From Diplonema japonicum (taxonomy: Eukaryota; Euglenozoa; Diplonemea; Diplonemida; Diplonemidae): a stretch of 64,000 bases of DNA. The DNA lies in assembly GCA_964019335.1 (NCBI GenBank), contig OZ025697.1, positions 310,001 through 374,000 on the forward strand, in the 5' to 3' direction. The notes beneath the pieces are model-generated. The model was not told the origin of the DNA. It was given only the letters and a program-made list of their open reading frames with translations, and searched no databases. A program made the translations under genes and the position numbers. Position 1 is the stretch's first letter. Each line of letters starts with the position of its first letter. Shown here one piece after another: positions 37,953 to 48,807 of this stretch.

Positions 37953-40900
37953 TCAGGTTTCATTTATAGGGAGCTGAGAAAGTTTGTGATGCGAGCCTCT
38001 AATCAACGGGGCGAGGCTGCGGGAGATGGTCAGTGCGCGTTTAGTTGTGGATAGAAGCGATCCCTTACGTCTGGAGCGGGTTGATTTGAAACAGGTTTTG
38101 AAAACGTTGAAGATTCTGCAGAGCAGTCCCGCGAACGACCGGTGCAGCACACCGTACTGTCCATTGTTGATCGCTCGGTCTTCTTCCTGTTCTGACTCCA
38201 CAGCAACATTCATCATGCCGGAAAAAGCGTTGCGGAAATTGTTCTTCCACTTCTTGTGAAAGGCTCGACTGTCATTCTCTTGCAGCGTGACGGCCGTTTT
38301 CACCCAATGAAGCAGGAACTCCTCCTCCGTCATCCTCTCGTGGTCCACATCCCCTTGAATCCAGTTTGCATACTGCTTTAAGTACCCTAGAAACCCTCTT
38401 GCCATCTTATGCAGCGTAATCAAATGCTTTTTGAATCTCTCATCTCTGTCATCACTGTCGGTGTCCTGCGGAAAAAGCATGCCCATCCTGGACTCCCTAT
38501 TGGGAGAAAGCGGTCCTTTTCTGTGGTCGTCGAGCTTTTGAGCGTGGAAGCTTTTTCTTTGTGTGGGTTTCCTTCCGGGCTGTCGGTTTGCAGAGTTTTT
38601 GAATTTCGAGATCGCCTTCTTGACTTCAAGCAGTTTGCTGATCACCGCCATGCTAATCTGTTTTCCACCGTCCGCCGGGCCGTCGGATAGCTTTGCCACT
38701 GTCTCGTTCAGATACTCTATAGCACTGTCTGCGCTTTGCATCAGGCTGCTGCTGTTTGTTGACGAATCAACGTGCTCGTTGGTACCGCCATCTTCCAGCT
38801 CCTCCATCACCGATGCTTGCACTTCCTCGCTCACTGCCTCTTGGACTAGCTCACTGCGTAAGAGGTCGACATCTTGCGCCTCCTCCTCCTCTTCAGGACA
38901 TGGGAACTGCCTCGCGCTCAGCACGCTCGGTACCATGCTGTTCACCTGCACCAACAATTTGCTGCCTTTGATGTATCTCTGACTTGTGCTGCACACTTTC
39001 ACAATGTCTGCCAAACCCGCCTTCAGCTGCTCGAACTCTGCCACTACCATGCTGATCTGCCCGCCGCAACTGACATCTGCTATCTGCATTGCCTTGCTCA
39101 CCACCGGTCCGAAATACTCTGTTCGCTTGCTGGAATGGTTGACTTCTGTGTAAACCGGACCGTGTACAATTCCCATCTTCACGCGCAGCCCGCTCCAGAT
39201 CACCTTTCCATTAGCTTTCACCTCTGAGGTGTCTGCCATGCGCTGCAGTTTTGCGGGCCACGGTGCTTCGAGGAGAGAGCACTGCACGTCCGCACACCAC
39301 GACAGGGCCTTCTCCAAAACAGAGAACACTACTAAGTAAGTATTGCCGTTTGCCGCCTCGTAACCTTGGTACTTCTCGGCAGCAGCGCGCATCACCTCTG
39401 TCTTGACAGACAGTGCGGAGCACACAGCAAGCGCGTCGCTCTCCCACAATGAGGAGAAATCCTGCACAGAGGTGGAAACAAGCCATACGTCGCCCGATGG
39501 CGGTGTGACGTCGCTGTCCTCCAGCACAGGTGTCTCGTTCTCCATCATGGCACTTATCGTCTTCAAGTTGCTCAGTTCGTCGTTCACCGATAGAAGCACA
39601 TCGTTCAGACTGTCGCACAGCGGGATGAAGCCTGTCGTGGGGCTAGAGAGCATCGTCGAGCAGTCGCTTCTGTTGGGCTGGTCCATGTGGCGTGCTGTGT
39701 GGAGCTTCATCTGCTCGCCTCGGAACTGTATGGGCTGTGCCTTCTCAACACGTATCTGCTGCAGCTTCGCGGCAGGAATCATACTGTATGCACGATGAGA
39801 GAGCAGCGTGTCGCCTGGTAGACACTGCTTAAGGATAGCATCCAAAGCATCCATCGCGTCACCGCTAAAGTCGGTTGTGTTGGTTTTTGGGCAGAACTTC
39901 ATCTGAGGTCCGCCGTAGTGGACAGCGCAAGACGCCTGGAGGTCCCTCACATCTGTGGAAGCACGTCCGGAGACGTCCAAAGCCGGGGAACGTGTCCACA
40001 ACATGTTCAAGTTCTGCAGCTCAGAGTGGGCGTGGCACGCAAAGAGCAAGGCCTTATCCGCTGTCGTGAAGATAACAATATAATCGTCGCTGTTGCACAT
40101 CATTATATACCCATTGTACCGCCCAGCAGCTTCTAGCATAGTTGCGTGGCATTTGCACAGCACGTCGACCATCTTTTCGGAGTCGGTTTCCCATAAAGTA
40201 GTGCAGTCATGAAGGCGAAGACGTGCCACGGCAACATCCCCATCGGGGCCGTGGCCGTGGCTTCGCATCTCTTTTAAAGAGTCCACTCTTGCGACGCAGT
40301 CGATTTTGGCTTGAAGTTTGTGTCGCTTCTCTTCGATCCATAGTTGGATGGTTTCACTGTCTTCTGGTTGTGTCTCCTCGTACTCTCTATGTAGCCCAGC
40401 AGGCGTGCAGGTGTAGCATTTGTCCTCGGAAGCCCCTGGCAGGCTCACTGTCGAGTCGGTGATGATAGCCATATCGTTAGTGATGTCCGCAAGTGAGTCG
40501 AAAGAGAACCCAACGAGAGTCTCACCGCCTCGGCAACTCTTTGCCAACGCGGAGCATTTTGCCATCAAGGAGCCTTTGATATCTACTGCTTGGCTGGCTC
40601 CATCCATCATGCTTGAACGCACTCTTAACCCCTTCCAAACTATTTTCCCGTGGTGTTTGATCTCGCAGCTCTCAGGCTGGTGGAGAATAGTTTGCGGCCA
40701 TTCCTCGTGCAGAAGGTCTTCTTGGATGTTCATTGCCCACATGACCGCGTCACGGGGCGAGCGAAAGATCGCTGTGTAGGTGTCCCCATCGCAGCTGATC
40801 TCAATACCGTTGTGTATCTCCGCAAGACGTTTGCAATTCTTGACGAAAATAAGACAAGCGCTCTTCATGGCGATGGGTTGGCGGACCCAAAGGGTACGGC

Positions 40901-41657
40901 ATTCGACGGTAGAGTGGAGAAGGACCAGCCTTTCGGGAGGGGGTTGGACGGGAGATGAAAGCGGGAGCGCAGAAGGGGATTTAGAAGCAAGGAGATGCGA
41001 GCTTGCCGGGGAACCGATCGGGGTGGCGATGCCTTCCATGCGGTGTTTCAAGATGGCAATCTCTTCGCGGAGCTGTGTGTTTAACCCCTTCTCGGATTGA
41101 TACAAGGCGTCGAGGTCAAGTATGCCGTTTCTGATGTCATCGAAAATGTAGTTGAGAGAGGCTCCGAGCCGTGAGGCCATGACCTTTGTCGCGATGGTGT
41201 GTAGCTGCTTAACAAGTTCGTTGGATGTTACATCATCGGTGATTGCAAAGGGCTTCGAGTTGCGCGCGTTCATTTCTGGGGGTTCGACTTCGGTGATGTC
41301 AGCTTCGTGCAAGCTAAAAGCTTCGTAACTTCCAGCCTTGTTGCTCTCGTAGTCATCCAGCAGGGCATCTACCTTCTCACCTATCTGTGAAAGCATCACC
41401 TGCGTTCCCTTCCGCTGTCGTTCTGCGTTTGGGTAGTCGGGTATGTCCGCTACCTCCATGCAACCCTCAGCCTCGGGTTGGTAAATGTTGGTTTTCTTCG
41501 TTTTCTTCGCCGTGCCCGACGTCTTGCTCGCAAACACCGGTCGTTTCCATCTGAGGTGCGGTGCCTTTGGAACGGGCTCCAACCCATTACGCGGCTTCTC
41601 GAAACCCCATTTCTCAACGTCCAACTTCGGCTTGAAAGCTTCAAAGCTGGTGAACAT
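37953..41657 (-). CDS. Protein with three tandem degenerate class III nucleotide-cyclase domains
   Basis: 1,234 residues from MFTSFEAFKPKL. An in-frame ATG at 41684 exists, but the first AG after the upstream T-tract lies at 41675-41674, between the two ATGs, so 41657 is preferred. Three segments resemble trypanosome-type adenylate cyclase catalytic domains, at about residues 240-400, 470-640 and 720-890: each has a start like HDCTTLWE or QDFSSLWE, and two have the central motif WKGLRV or WSGLRVKMGI. Metal-binding Asp is retained in part (D in domains 2 and 3, E in domain 1). The transition-state Asn/Arg pair appears lost in all three (domain 3 reads GPVVSKAMQIA where Asn and Arg are expected). 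No membrane helix is seen, unlike trypanosome receptor cyclases. The C-terminal third is acidic then helical. It is probably a non-catalytic nucleotide-binding or scaffold protein. Confidence 0.8.
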   Translation of the reverse strand: MFTSFEAFKPKLDVEKWGFEKPRNGLEPVPKAPHLRWKRPVFASKTSGTAKKTKKTNIYQPEAEGCMEVADIPDYPNAERQRKGTQVMLSQIGEKVDALLDDYESNKAGSYEAFSLHEADITEVEPPEMNARNSKPFAITDDVTSNELVKQLHTIATKVMASRLGASLNYIFDDIRNGILDLDALYQSEKGLNTQLREEIAILKHRMEGIATPIGSPASSHLLASKSPSALPLSSPVQPPPERLVLLHSTVECRTLWVRQPIAMKSACLIFVKNCKRLAEIHNGIEISCDGDTYTAIFRSPRDAVMWAMNIQEDLLHEEWPQTILHQPESCEIKHHGKIVWKGLRVRSSMMDGASQAVDIKGSLMAKCSALAKSCRGGETLVGFSFDSLADITNDMAIITDSTVSLPGASEDKCYTCTPAGLHREYEETQPEDSETIQLWIEEKRHKLQAKIDCVARVDSLKEMRSHGHGPDGDVAVARLRLHDCTTLWETDSEKMVDVLCKCHATMLEAAGRYNGYIMMCNSDDYIVIFTTADKALLFACHAHSELQNLNMLWTRSPALDVSGRASTDVRDLQASCAVHYGGPQMKFCPKTNTTDFSGDAMDALDAILKQCLPGDTLLSHRAYSMIPAAKLQQIRVEKAQPIQFRGEQMKLHTARHMDQPNRSDCSTMLSSPTTGFIPLCDSLNDVLLSVNDELSNLKTISAMMENETPVLEDSDVTPPSGDVWLVSTSVQDFSSLWESDALAVCSALSVKTEVMRAAAEKYQGYEAANGNTYLVVFSVLEKALSWCADVQCSLLEAPWPAKLQRMADTSEVKANGKVIWSGLRVKMGIVHGPVYTEVNHSSKRTEYFGPVVSKAMQIADVSCGGQISMVVAEFEQLKAGLADIVKVCSTSQRYIKGSKLLVQVNSMVPSVLSARQFPCPEEEEEAQDVDLLRSELVQEAVSEEVQASVMEELEDGGTNEHVDSSTNSSSLMQSADSAIEYLNETVAKLSDGPADGGKQISMAVISKLLEVKKAISKFKNSANRQPGRKPTQRKSFHAQKLDDHRKGPLSPNRESRMGMLFPQDTDSDDRDERFKKHLITLHKMARGFLGYLKQYANWIQGDVDHERMTEEEFLLHWVKTAVTLQENDSRAFHKKWKNNFRNAFSGMMNVAVESEQEEDRAINNGQYGVLHRSFAGLLCRIFNVFKTCFKSTRSRRKGSLLSTTKRALTISRSLAPLIRGSHHKLSQLPINET

Positions 41658-41673
41658 CACATATGAACCTCCT

Positions 41674-41745
41674 CTAAACAACATTGAAACAACATGTTAT
41701 AAAACAACAACAAAAAAAAAAAAAAAAAAAAAAAGCAAAAAAGAA
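41674..41745 (-). other. Candidate spliced-leader acceptor that decides the start codon
   Basis: A T-run of about 24 bases on the minus strand is followed by TTGTTGTTTTATAACATG and then the first AG at 41675-41674. An ATG at 41684 would be removed by trans-splicing here; the ATG at 41657 would remain. Just before it an ATGTGA occurs, a one-codon upstream frame overlapping the start. Confidence 0.45.
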
Positions 41746-41816
41746 ACAATGTGTACAATACAAAGGAATTCTGAATTATTTCTTCTATTCTTTTTTTTTT
41801 TTTTTTTTTTTTTTTT

Positions 41817-43133
41817 TCAATAAACGGTATAAGGTCTGGGGGGTGTGGGCCACGCTGTGAACTTTGCCGCGTCGGGCAGCGTCTGCGTGAGGTACCGGAG
41901 GTGGTCTTGTTGAACAAGATGCTCTCGTAGACCGGACTGGTAAAATGGCAGCTCGTGGCGAAGCGCAGGGTCGGTCGTGGTCCTAGGAGGGAAGGACGCA
42001 GGCCGTGCAACAATACGCTTCACCCGACTTCGCTCGAACGCCTCGATCTGCGCGAGGTCTCGCCATGCAGTGTTCTCTGATCGGATGACGACGCCCCGCT
42101 GCACACGCTGCTCTGTCGACAGCGATAAGAACATGCTCTCTGCAGCTGCTTGGTTCGCGTGTTGCAACTTATGCCTTTTCAGGTGCTCTCGTGCTGTGGC
42201 TCTAACTTGCTTTTCGATTGAAGCCTTGCCAGCGTCCATCGACTGCAGAATGCCACTGAGTTCGGTGTTTTGAGCGGTTTTTATCATGGCTGCTTCGTTG
42301 TGCTCTGCCTGCTCCAATGCGAAGATGGCAGTTCCTGTCAGCTTTCCCGGGCAGCCCAGAGTCAGGGCCGACGCGAGGTCTCGCATCTCGTTGTTCCGAA
42401 TACTTTCAAAATATCGTCTCCACTGTTGTTCCAGGCCCAGCAGGATGGTGACGTGGAGGTTGATTTTTGTTGACCAGAGCTCGCGGATTTTGGAGGTTCT
42501 GTCGTGGGCGATGATGTCTCTGAAGAATGTTTCGTTTTTCTCGATCGCCGACAGGGTCGCGGCTGTGGAGCCGCAGCTCTGCTCCGATCTCAGCACCTCT
42601 CTACACGCCCTTTCTTCCGACATAATGGATTTCCGTACACAATACTCGTTTTCTTCAAATTTTCTCGCCGATAAATTTTCGGTTTGTTGTGTAAACCGTT
42701 TCCGTAAGCTGTTCCTGTCTGTTGTTTCGTAGGTGTGAGTGGAGCTTCGGGCATCTTTCTCTTGTGTTTGAAGGGTGTTTAGAAGTGTCTGGGTGTGCTC
42801 TGTGTGCGTTTTGGTTCTTATGATGTGTTCCTCAGCCGCGATGCTGGCCCGTTTTTCCAGTTCGACGCGCAGAGCGTGGGCCTGCCCCCTGAGCGCAACG
42901 GGTTTGCTCTGCGTGTGGGCCATTAGCATTCTGTCCCTCAGCTGTGTTTCAAAGAGCAAAAGCTCGCCCCTTGCCCGGGACTCCTTGTGCTCTGCGGACC
43001 GCATAGACACCCATATAACCTTTTGCACGTACCCAATAGTCAGTGTGTTGAAAACACCCTGCCATTCTTGCTCCAAACCCATCCTCATGAAATACTCTGC
43101 ATCCAGTAAAACTGTTTTTTTTTCGTGCTGCTG

Positions 43134-43136
<3 letters not shown>
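41817..43136 (-). CDS. Helical coiled-coil protein of unknown function
   Basis: 439 residues starting MQQHEKKTVLLDAEYF at 43136. The upstream frame is poly-Lys and Phe-rich, so it is taken as leader. The protein is almost entirely helical and rich in E, R, Q and A. Two segments look like diverged copies of each other: one around EYFMRMGLEQEWQGVF near the start and one around ILLGLEQQWRRYFESI in the middle, each followed by a YVQK/ALTLG stretch and an AEHKES/AEHNEA helix. This suggests an internal duplication. The C-terminal ~60 residues are Pro-rich and less helical (RPASFPPRTTTDPALR). No known domain is recognised. Immediately upstream the leader reads CAG, GT and about 26 A before the ATG, so a 5' intron is possible and the N-terminus is less sure than the body. 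Confidence 0.72.
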
Positions 43137-43167
<31 letters not shown>

Positions 43168-44419
43168 TGTTGTCCGGGAAAAACATTTTTTTTCCCCCTC
43201 CCCGTTGTGCGAAAAAAAGAAGAAGAAAAAAAATAGAATGGGGGTGCAAAAAGAAAAATGAAGGGGGTGAGAAAAACGTGTGAAACAAGAAAAAGATTTT
43301 TTTTTTTTTTTTTTTGCAGGGCCATTCCGGTTCAAAAACGAGAATTTCTTGGGGGAGGGTTTCTTAAGCCTAAATTTTGGACTAAAAATAAAGAAAATAT
43401 GAGATGATCGTTAACTAGCGGGCCTCTCGGGGAAACTGTTAAGTAGCAATGTTACAAAGCTAGCTTTTTTTTTTTTCTTTTTTTTTTCCTACAGAAAACT
43501 GGAATCGAAATTTTTTCGTTCCTTGCTTCAGTCTTGCCGAATTTAAAAGAAATCAAAAGATGGCTTAAAAATAATTACCCACCCCGGTCTAAAATACACC
43601 TAACCGGAGGCTCTGATTTTTTTTTTTTTTTTTTTTTTTTTTGGCAAGTTAAAAAAAAAAAAAAAATGACCCTTCCTTTTTTTTTTTCCGGGAAGAAAAG
43701 AATTGACAGACCAGACCGTATCAAAAAAAAAGAAAAAAAAAAGGGAAACAGAGGGGGGGTCGGTTGGTTATTTATACAGGCTTTACAGAGGGGGGGAAAG
43801 GGGGGAGAACAGATGGGAAAAAAAAAAAAAAAAAAAAGCTTGAAACCCAACGTTTTGCAGTAATCAACCTATTGTCATACTCTCCTCCGTCCCCTCCCCC
43901 GCCTTTTTTTACCAGTTAAATTAAAGCGTTCCGCCACCTCCTGCGTGTTCCCTTTCTTAGGAAGAAAAAAAAAGGCAAGGCAAAGAAGTAAACTGGCGCG
44001 AAATATTTACTTCCGTGTAGCCACCTCCAAAAGAATAATAATTCACGTGGTGGCGGAGAGAAACCAAACACAAGAATCATAGCTTCTCGTGCTTCTTCCC
44101 ACTCCCCCCCCCCCCCCCCCCCCACAACGAGGAGCCAGTTCCTTTCGAGAAAAAAAAAAGGGGGGGAAGGAGAAAAAAAAAACAATTCATGACTTACATC
44201 TTTGTTGTTTCGCACGAGTAAAGGGGGTGGGGGGGGTACTTTTTTTTTGCTCGGCACAAGTTGGCATAAAGGTAGGGTAAAAAAAAACCCACTGCAGTGG
44301 CGTCCTGGGGGGGGGGGGGGCAATAATAATCTAAGACGAGGATTAAAAAAAAAATAAAAATAAAACACTAGGAAAAAAAAATGAACGAAATAAAAGGGGG
44401 GGGGGGAACGAGAAATTCT
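43137..44419. other. Spacer with A, T, C and G homopolymers
   Basis: About 1.3 kb between the coiled-coil gene and the 3' end of the CDIN1-like gene. It contains T-runs of more than 20 bases (43137-43164, 43618-43642), a C-run of about 19 bases at 44105-44123 and several G-runs of 8-12 bases. Open frames are Lys/Phe/Pro artefacts. A T/C-rich stretch near 43205-43230 (minus strand CTATTTTTTTTCTTCTTC) could be an acceptor for the coiled-coil gene. Confidence 0.5.
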
Positions 44420-45897
44420 TCACCAATCGTTGTTGAACTGCGAAAAAAAAAATTTTTTTTTAAAAAAAAAAATTCCCCCTTTCCACATACCCCTTTTGAA
44501 AACTGCTTCATCCTCACCATGGTTCGGCTCCCTCTTCCAGGTTTTTTCGGTGTTGTAGCGGGCTTCGTCGCCGGTTCTTCTTCCTTCTTGGGAACATCAG
44601 AACTACTTTGGTTTTCTTTCTGCCCGTTAACATGACCGTCCTGCTGAATACTATTTATATCTTCCACGACAGGAGCAGGGGGTAGTTCCGGGAGATCTTG
44701 CAGAGGAAGAGGCACAGGGACACCCTGGGGAGAAGGCGGGGGTTGCGTGGATCCCAGCGTCCATGTTGATAGCGATCGGAGAAAATTAGCACGAAGATGC
44801 GGCAAATCGTGATCAAGAGCAGCATCAATACACATTAAACTTAAATCCAAAATAATCGGGTCGATGAAGAGGGAGGAGCAGGACTGGAGTTCGAACCCGG
44901 TGTCGTATCCGAAAGGCATCAATACACACCCAGGCCCATATTTTTTCTCCAAAGCGGCAACACGTTTTGAAGCGTATTTTTCAATCTCGGAACCTTTCAA
45001 TCCGTAGAACGCAATTACCTCGAACCAATTCACAGTTTTCCCGTCGACCCTGCAGGGGGACGTGAACATCGACGGCTTGGGAACACCCTTAACAGGCATG
45101 TTGTTTCGCGTTAGTACTTTCAACCCTTTCAGTTTCAAAAATTTTTCGATCGCCTTTTCCACCATCACCAGCCTTTCATTTCTCTCCCACTGGTGTACCT
45201 CCGACGTGATCGTGTCTACAGAAATCGCTGTTTTCGCACTGGTCAGGTCCCGTTGGTCTGTTATGAATCTTTCAGGGTTCGCCCATAGTTTTTTACACAC
45301 TACATTGTCCTTTGATTCCAAAATGTATCGAACCACAGTACGGGGGGGGAGGTCTAGTTTTAATGAGACATCGATGATGGACATGCCCTCCCGATCGTAT
45401 AAATTTAGGACTGCGAGGACAGTTTCAGGAGGTGGGGAATACAGTGATTTTGAGACAAGGTGCGAGAGGATTTGTGCGGAGAGCTTTCTGGTGTCGTTTT
45501 GCGAAAACGCGGTGTTTTGAAAGGTCTTGATGAGGCTGGAGTAGTCACAGTGCCATTTCCGCTTCCCGTCTTCCAATTGAAGCAACTCCGTACACGTGTT
45601 TCCTGTTATGAGGCTTTGGTTCATGGAAACCAGGTTTTCTGCGACTGTTACGATTCTGCTTTCCAGCCGGACCTCATCTGCTTTGAGCCGTGTCCTTAAT
45701 TCTTCTACCGACCCCTGGATGCTCCCCTCTGGGTTCACCCCCAGCTCCGGGCATATGAGGACTTCCCACTCCCTTAACACATCCCCTCCAAATACTTTGC
45801 GAACCTCCTCTCTGTTATCTTCTTCTATTCTTCGCTTCTTGGGGGAATTTGCGGGCGAGGCCTCTTCAAGAGGCCGTTTTTTGCCTTCATCAGGCAT
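44420..45897 (-). CDS. CDIN1-like (TPD nuclease superfamily) protein with altered catalytic motif
   Basis: Two exons, 45897-44491 and 44437-44420, give 474 residues ending QFSKGFNNDW. The 53-nt intron has GTATGT and TTCGCAG. The N-terminus has a basic nuclear-localisation-like cluster (SPKKRRIEED). A helix-turn-helix-like part (LNLYDREGMSIIDVSLKLDL) precedes a nuclease-like core with KPSMFTSPCRVDGKTVNW, FEVIAFYG and KKYGPGCVLMPFGYD. These line up with the TPDF, HWIESKASFG and RFGPGLVIYWYGF segments of the human protein CDIN1, a partner of codanin-1. The catalytic Asp of TPD is Ser here and the Lys of ExK is Ile; only Glu remains, so nuclease activity is doubtful. The Pro-rich C-terminus is an extension. 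Family assignment rests on remembered motifs and order, and is moderately sure. Confidence 0.75.
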
Positions 45898-46144
45898 TTT
45901 TTTTTTTCTCTCTCTTTTTTCTTCTTCTTTTTTTTTTTTAAACAGAAATGTTTAAAACCAGCTCCTTTTGTGTGTGTTTTGTGACGTGTTAGAGAATGGA
46001 GGAGGGGAAGTAGCGGGGGGGGGGAAGAAGAAAAAAATACTTTTTTTTCGATTCAATTTGTAACCCAATCAATCAATCAAAAAAAAAAAATTAAGCGGGG
46101 GGGACAGGGGGGATTTCTGTTGATTTTTTTTAATTTAATTCTAC

Positions 46145-46341
46145 TTATTCTTGAGACGCTTTGCACTCGGCATCGGGGTCCTCGCCCCTGTCGATGGCGT
46201 CCTGCCGCCGCTTCTCATCCTCGGCGACCTTTCTTTTGTGCTCCGCGATTTTTTCCGGGTCGGTCTCCCATTCAATCCGACCGGGCAGCTCGTTGGTTTC
46301 ACCAATGTGAAGCACGGTAAGCTCCAACAGGAGTTGCGACT

Positions 46342-46378
<37 letters not shown>

Positions 46379-47522
46379 CTTTTTCCATCCATACCGATTC
46401 ATGAAGCTCGATCACACCAAACTTCCATCCTGATCTCCATTCAGGCGGCAGGACGAGCATTCTTTTCATTCCGACAGACATACCCACGATGCCACGCTCT
46501 ATCCCGGACATGGTTTGGTTTTCTTGTGTTACAAACTCGATCTCACGGTTTAGAACAACGGTTTTCGTGTGGGAACTCTTGCCCACCACGACCGCCTTCA
46601 CATACTTCTTCTTGTCGTCGGTGACTTTCTCCGCGTCGGTGTGGTTCTGCGGGACGAACAAATCGTCCGCAAAGTACGAAACCATGTTGTCGTACCGGTG
46701 GCCCGCACGCTTTGTCTTTTCCCCGTGGATCCATAGAAGCGCCGATCGGACAGTTTTCTTAAAATCTCCCTGCAACGGGATGTCGAAAACCGCCTTTGCT
46801 GGGGGCTGAACTGATGTATCGTAAGATGTTAAACTGGGTTGTTTTAAATCTCTGTCGCCGTAGGTCACCAACCCGAAGACGCTGTTGAATCTCTCTTTCT
46901 CCGCAACACGGTTTGACAGGGTTGTGGCGAGCTTTCTCGGTTTTTCACCGTGCGAGGGGTCGGGGAGATTGATTGTGAACCCAACACCGTCTCCAAACTC
47001 AGTTGTGTCTTCGAGAAATTTATCGAATTCTTGTTGATCGTTGATGGTTCTGTACGTAGGTCCGCGCATCCTTTTCACAAAGGGAGGCAGATCGATACCT
47101 ATTCTTGAGTTCACCACGAATTGAATCGGTTTCTTCCGGTACCTCACAGATTCCTCTGATTTGAAAACGAGCAAGGCGGGGATGTCCTCTTCAACCCCGT
47201 GCCAGTCTGCAAATAAATCGCCTTCGTCGTGGATGTCAATTTGCCCCACTTCAACTCCGTCCAGCTTGTGCACTTGTTCTGTCGCGTTGTAGAAATGCTC
47301 TGCGTAAAAATCACAGTCCGGGCAATGGCCCTCCCGTAGATACATCACCAGCACATCAGCCTTTTTGAGTGTCATGTAGAAGTCATCGTCCGTGTAGTGC
47401 TGTATGTAGCTCGGGATTTTGATGTCTTTGTTTGGAGGAAGGTCCATATCAGGAGCACCATCGACTGCGATGCGTGGCCGCATGGCCAAGATGGGTATGG
47501 AAAGCAGGGTTAATAGGTGCAT
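46145..47522 (-). CDS. Thioredoxin-domain plus FKBP-type prolyl isomerase fusion, secretory pathway
   Basis: Exons 47522-46395 and 46339-46145 join in phase across a 55-nt A-filled intron (GTATGG...AAACAG), giving 440 residues. The first ~22 residues are a signal peptide (MHLLTLLSIPILAM). Residues ~35-150 form a thioredoxin-like domain with the redox motif CPDC (Cys67, Cys70) and a cis-Pro segment EEDIPALLVFK. The C-terminal part is FKBP-like: GIERGIVGMSVGMKRMLVLP, then across the splice GVIELHES and QLLLELTVLHIGE, as in the last strands of FKBP12. The tail is charged (KIAEHKRKVAEDEKRRQDA) and ends KASQE, so no KDEL-type retention signal is seen. A role in oxidative folding and proline isomerisation in the ER is likely from domain knowledge. 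Confidence 0.82.
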
Positions 47523-47560
47523 TATTTTTTTTTTTATTTTTTTTTTAATAAAGATGTGTA

Positions 47561-47597
<37 letters not shown>

Positions 47598-47680
47598 GCG
47601 ATTTGAAAGAGGGAGGGGGGGAAATGAACCACACTTTGTCCCACCTATTTTTTTTTTTTTTCTTTTTTTTTTTTCTCAGC

Positions 47681-48765
47681 TTAATCTTCGCCGTATATCG
47701 GCTCGACGATTTCTGCCTCGACCGCTTGATCACCTTTGAGTTTCATGTTTCTCTCCACTGCAACATCCCACTGGCACTGTCTCTCGAATGTGTCACGAGG
47801 ACGCCCAATCTCTTCAGGTATGACCTATGAAGAAAAAAAAATGAAAAAAGAAATTGTTTCCTTCCATCTACACACCACTCCTTGTTCTCTAAGCTCTTCG
47901 ACGTACTGTGTTCTACGCTTGTTCATTCGGTTCACTTCGTCAGGGGGGAGGCTGTAGGTGAAGGACCCAAAGCGTCTTCTCGAGTTGTTGCTGGAGAAGG
48001 TGTGGTAGTACCCGATCCACCGGTCTGTTTTCGGGTTCTGATCTGGTTGGTCGGGATATTCGTTTGCGTACTGCGGCATCAGCATAGGGGGGGCGGGGAG
48101 GCCCTTCTTTTTCCGCCGTTGGTGGAGCATCATTTCCTGCTTGATGATGTTGTACCTTACGCTGGACATGATTTCCTTTCTGTTGGCAACCTTGTCGTGG
48201 TAGGGCTGCACGGGGTCCTGTCGGATAACTTCTTCGATCTGCTCCGCGAGCTCTTCGTCAATATCCCGTCCATTTGCCTTGGCGTCTTCCCGAAGCTGAT
48301 CTTGCGTCCAAGACAGGATCTCTCGTTGGTTGGGGTGGATGAATAGAAGACCATCTCCACTTGTTTCCAATGGGATAAATTTCGATGATAAAACCTGGGT
48401 TTTTTTTTGGGGGGGGAAAGAAGAAAAAAAAAAAAAAAAGCACCTTTTCCCCCACCACGGCAGCAGGGTTAGACGGTGCCTGCCCCGGGACCTGTGCGTT
48501 GAAGCCTATCGTCGGGTGGGCGTTGATCTTCAACGCGTGAGCCGCCCGTACCCTCGCTTCAGCAAAGTTCTTCATTCGATGGGGCGGGCCCATGTTTCCC
48601 GATCTCACAAATGGCCTGTCCGGGTCCCAAGAGTGCATTCCCGTCAGTGCCCGGTATGTGTCTTTGTGCTGCATAAACGGTCTTTCGTTCAGCGCAGCGA
48701 CTTCTGGAATACCCGCCAGCTTGTCTCTGTTCTTATCCATATACGATTGCCCCTGAGTAGAAAGT

Positions 48766-48807
<42 letters not shown>

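Noticed and set aside
43575..44368. Frames of 90-150 codons on the minus strand rich in Phe, Pro and Leu
   Set aside because: Homopolymer-derived, broken by C- and G-runs, no ATG context or similarity.
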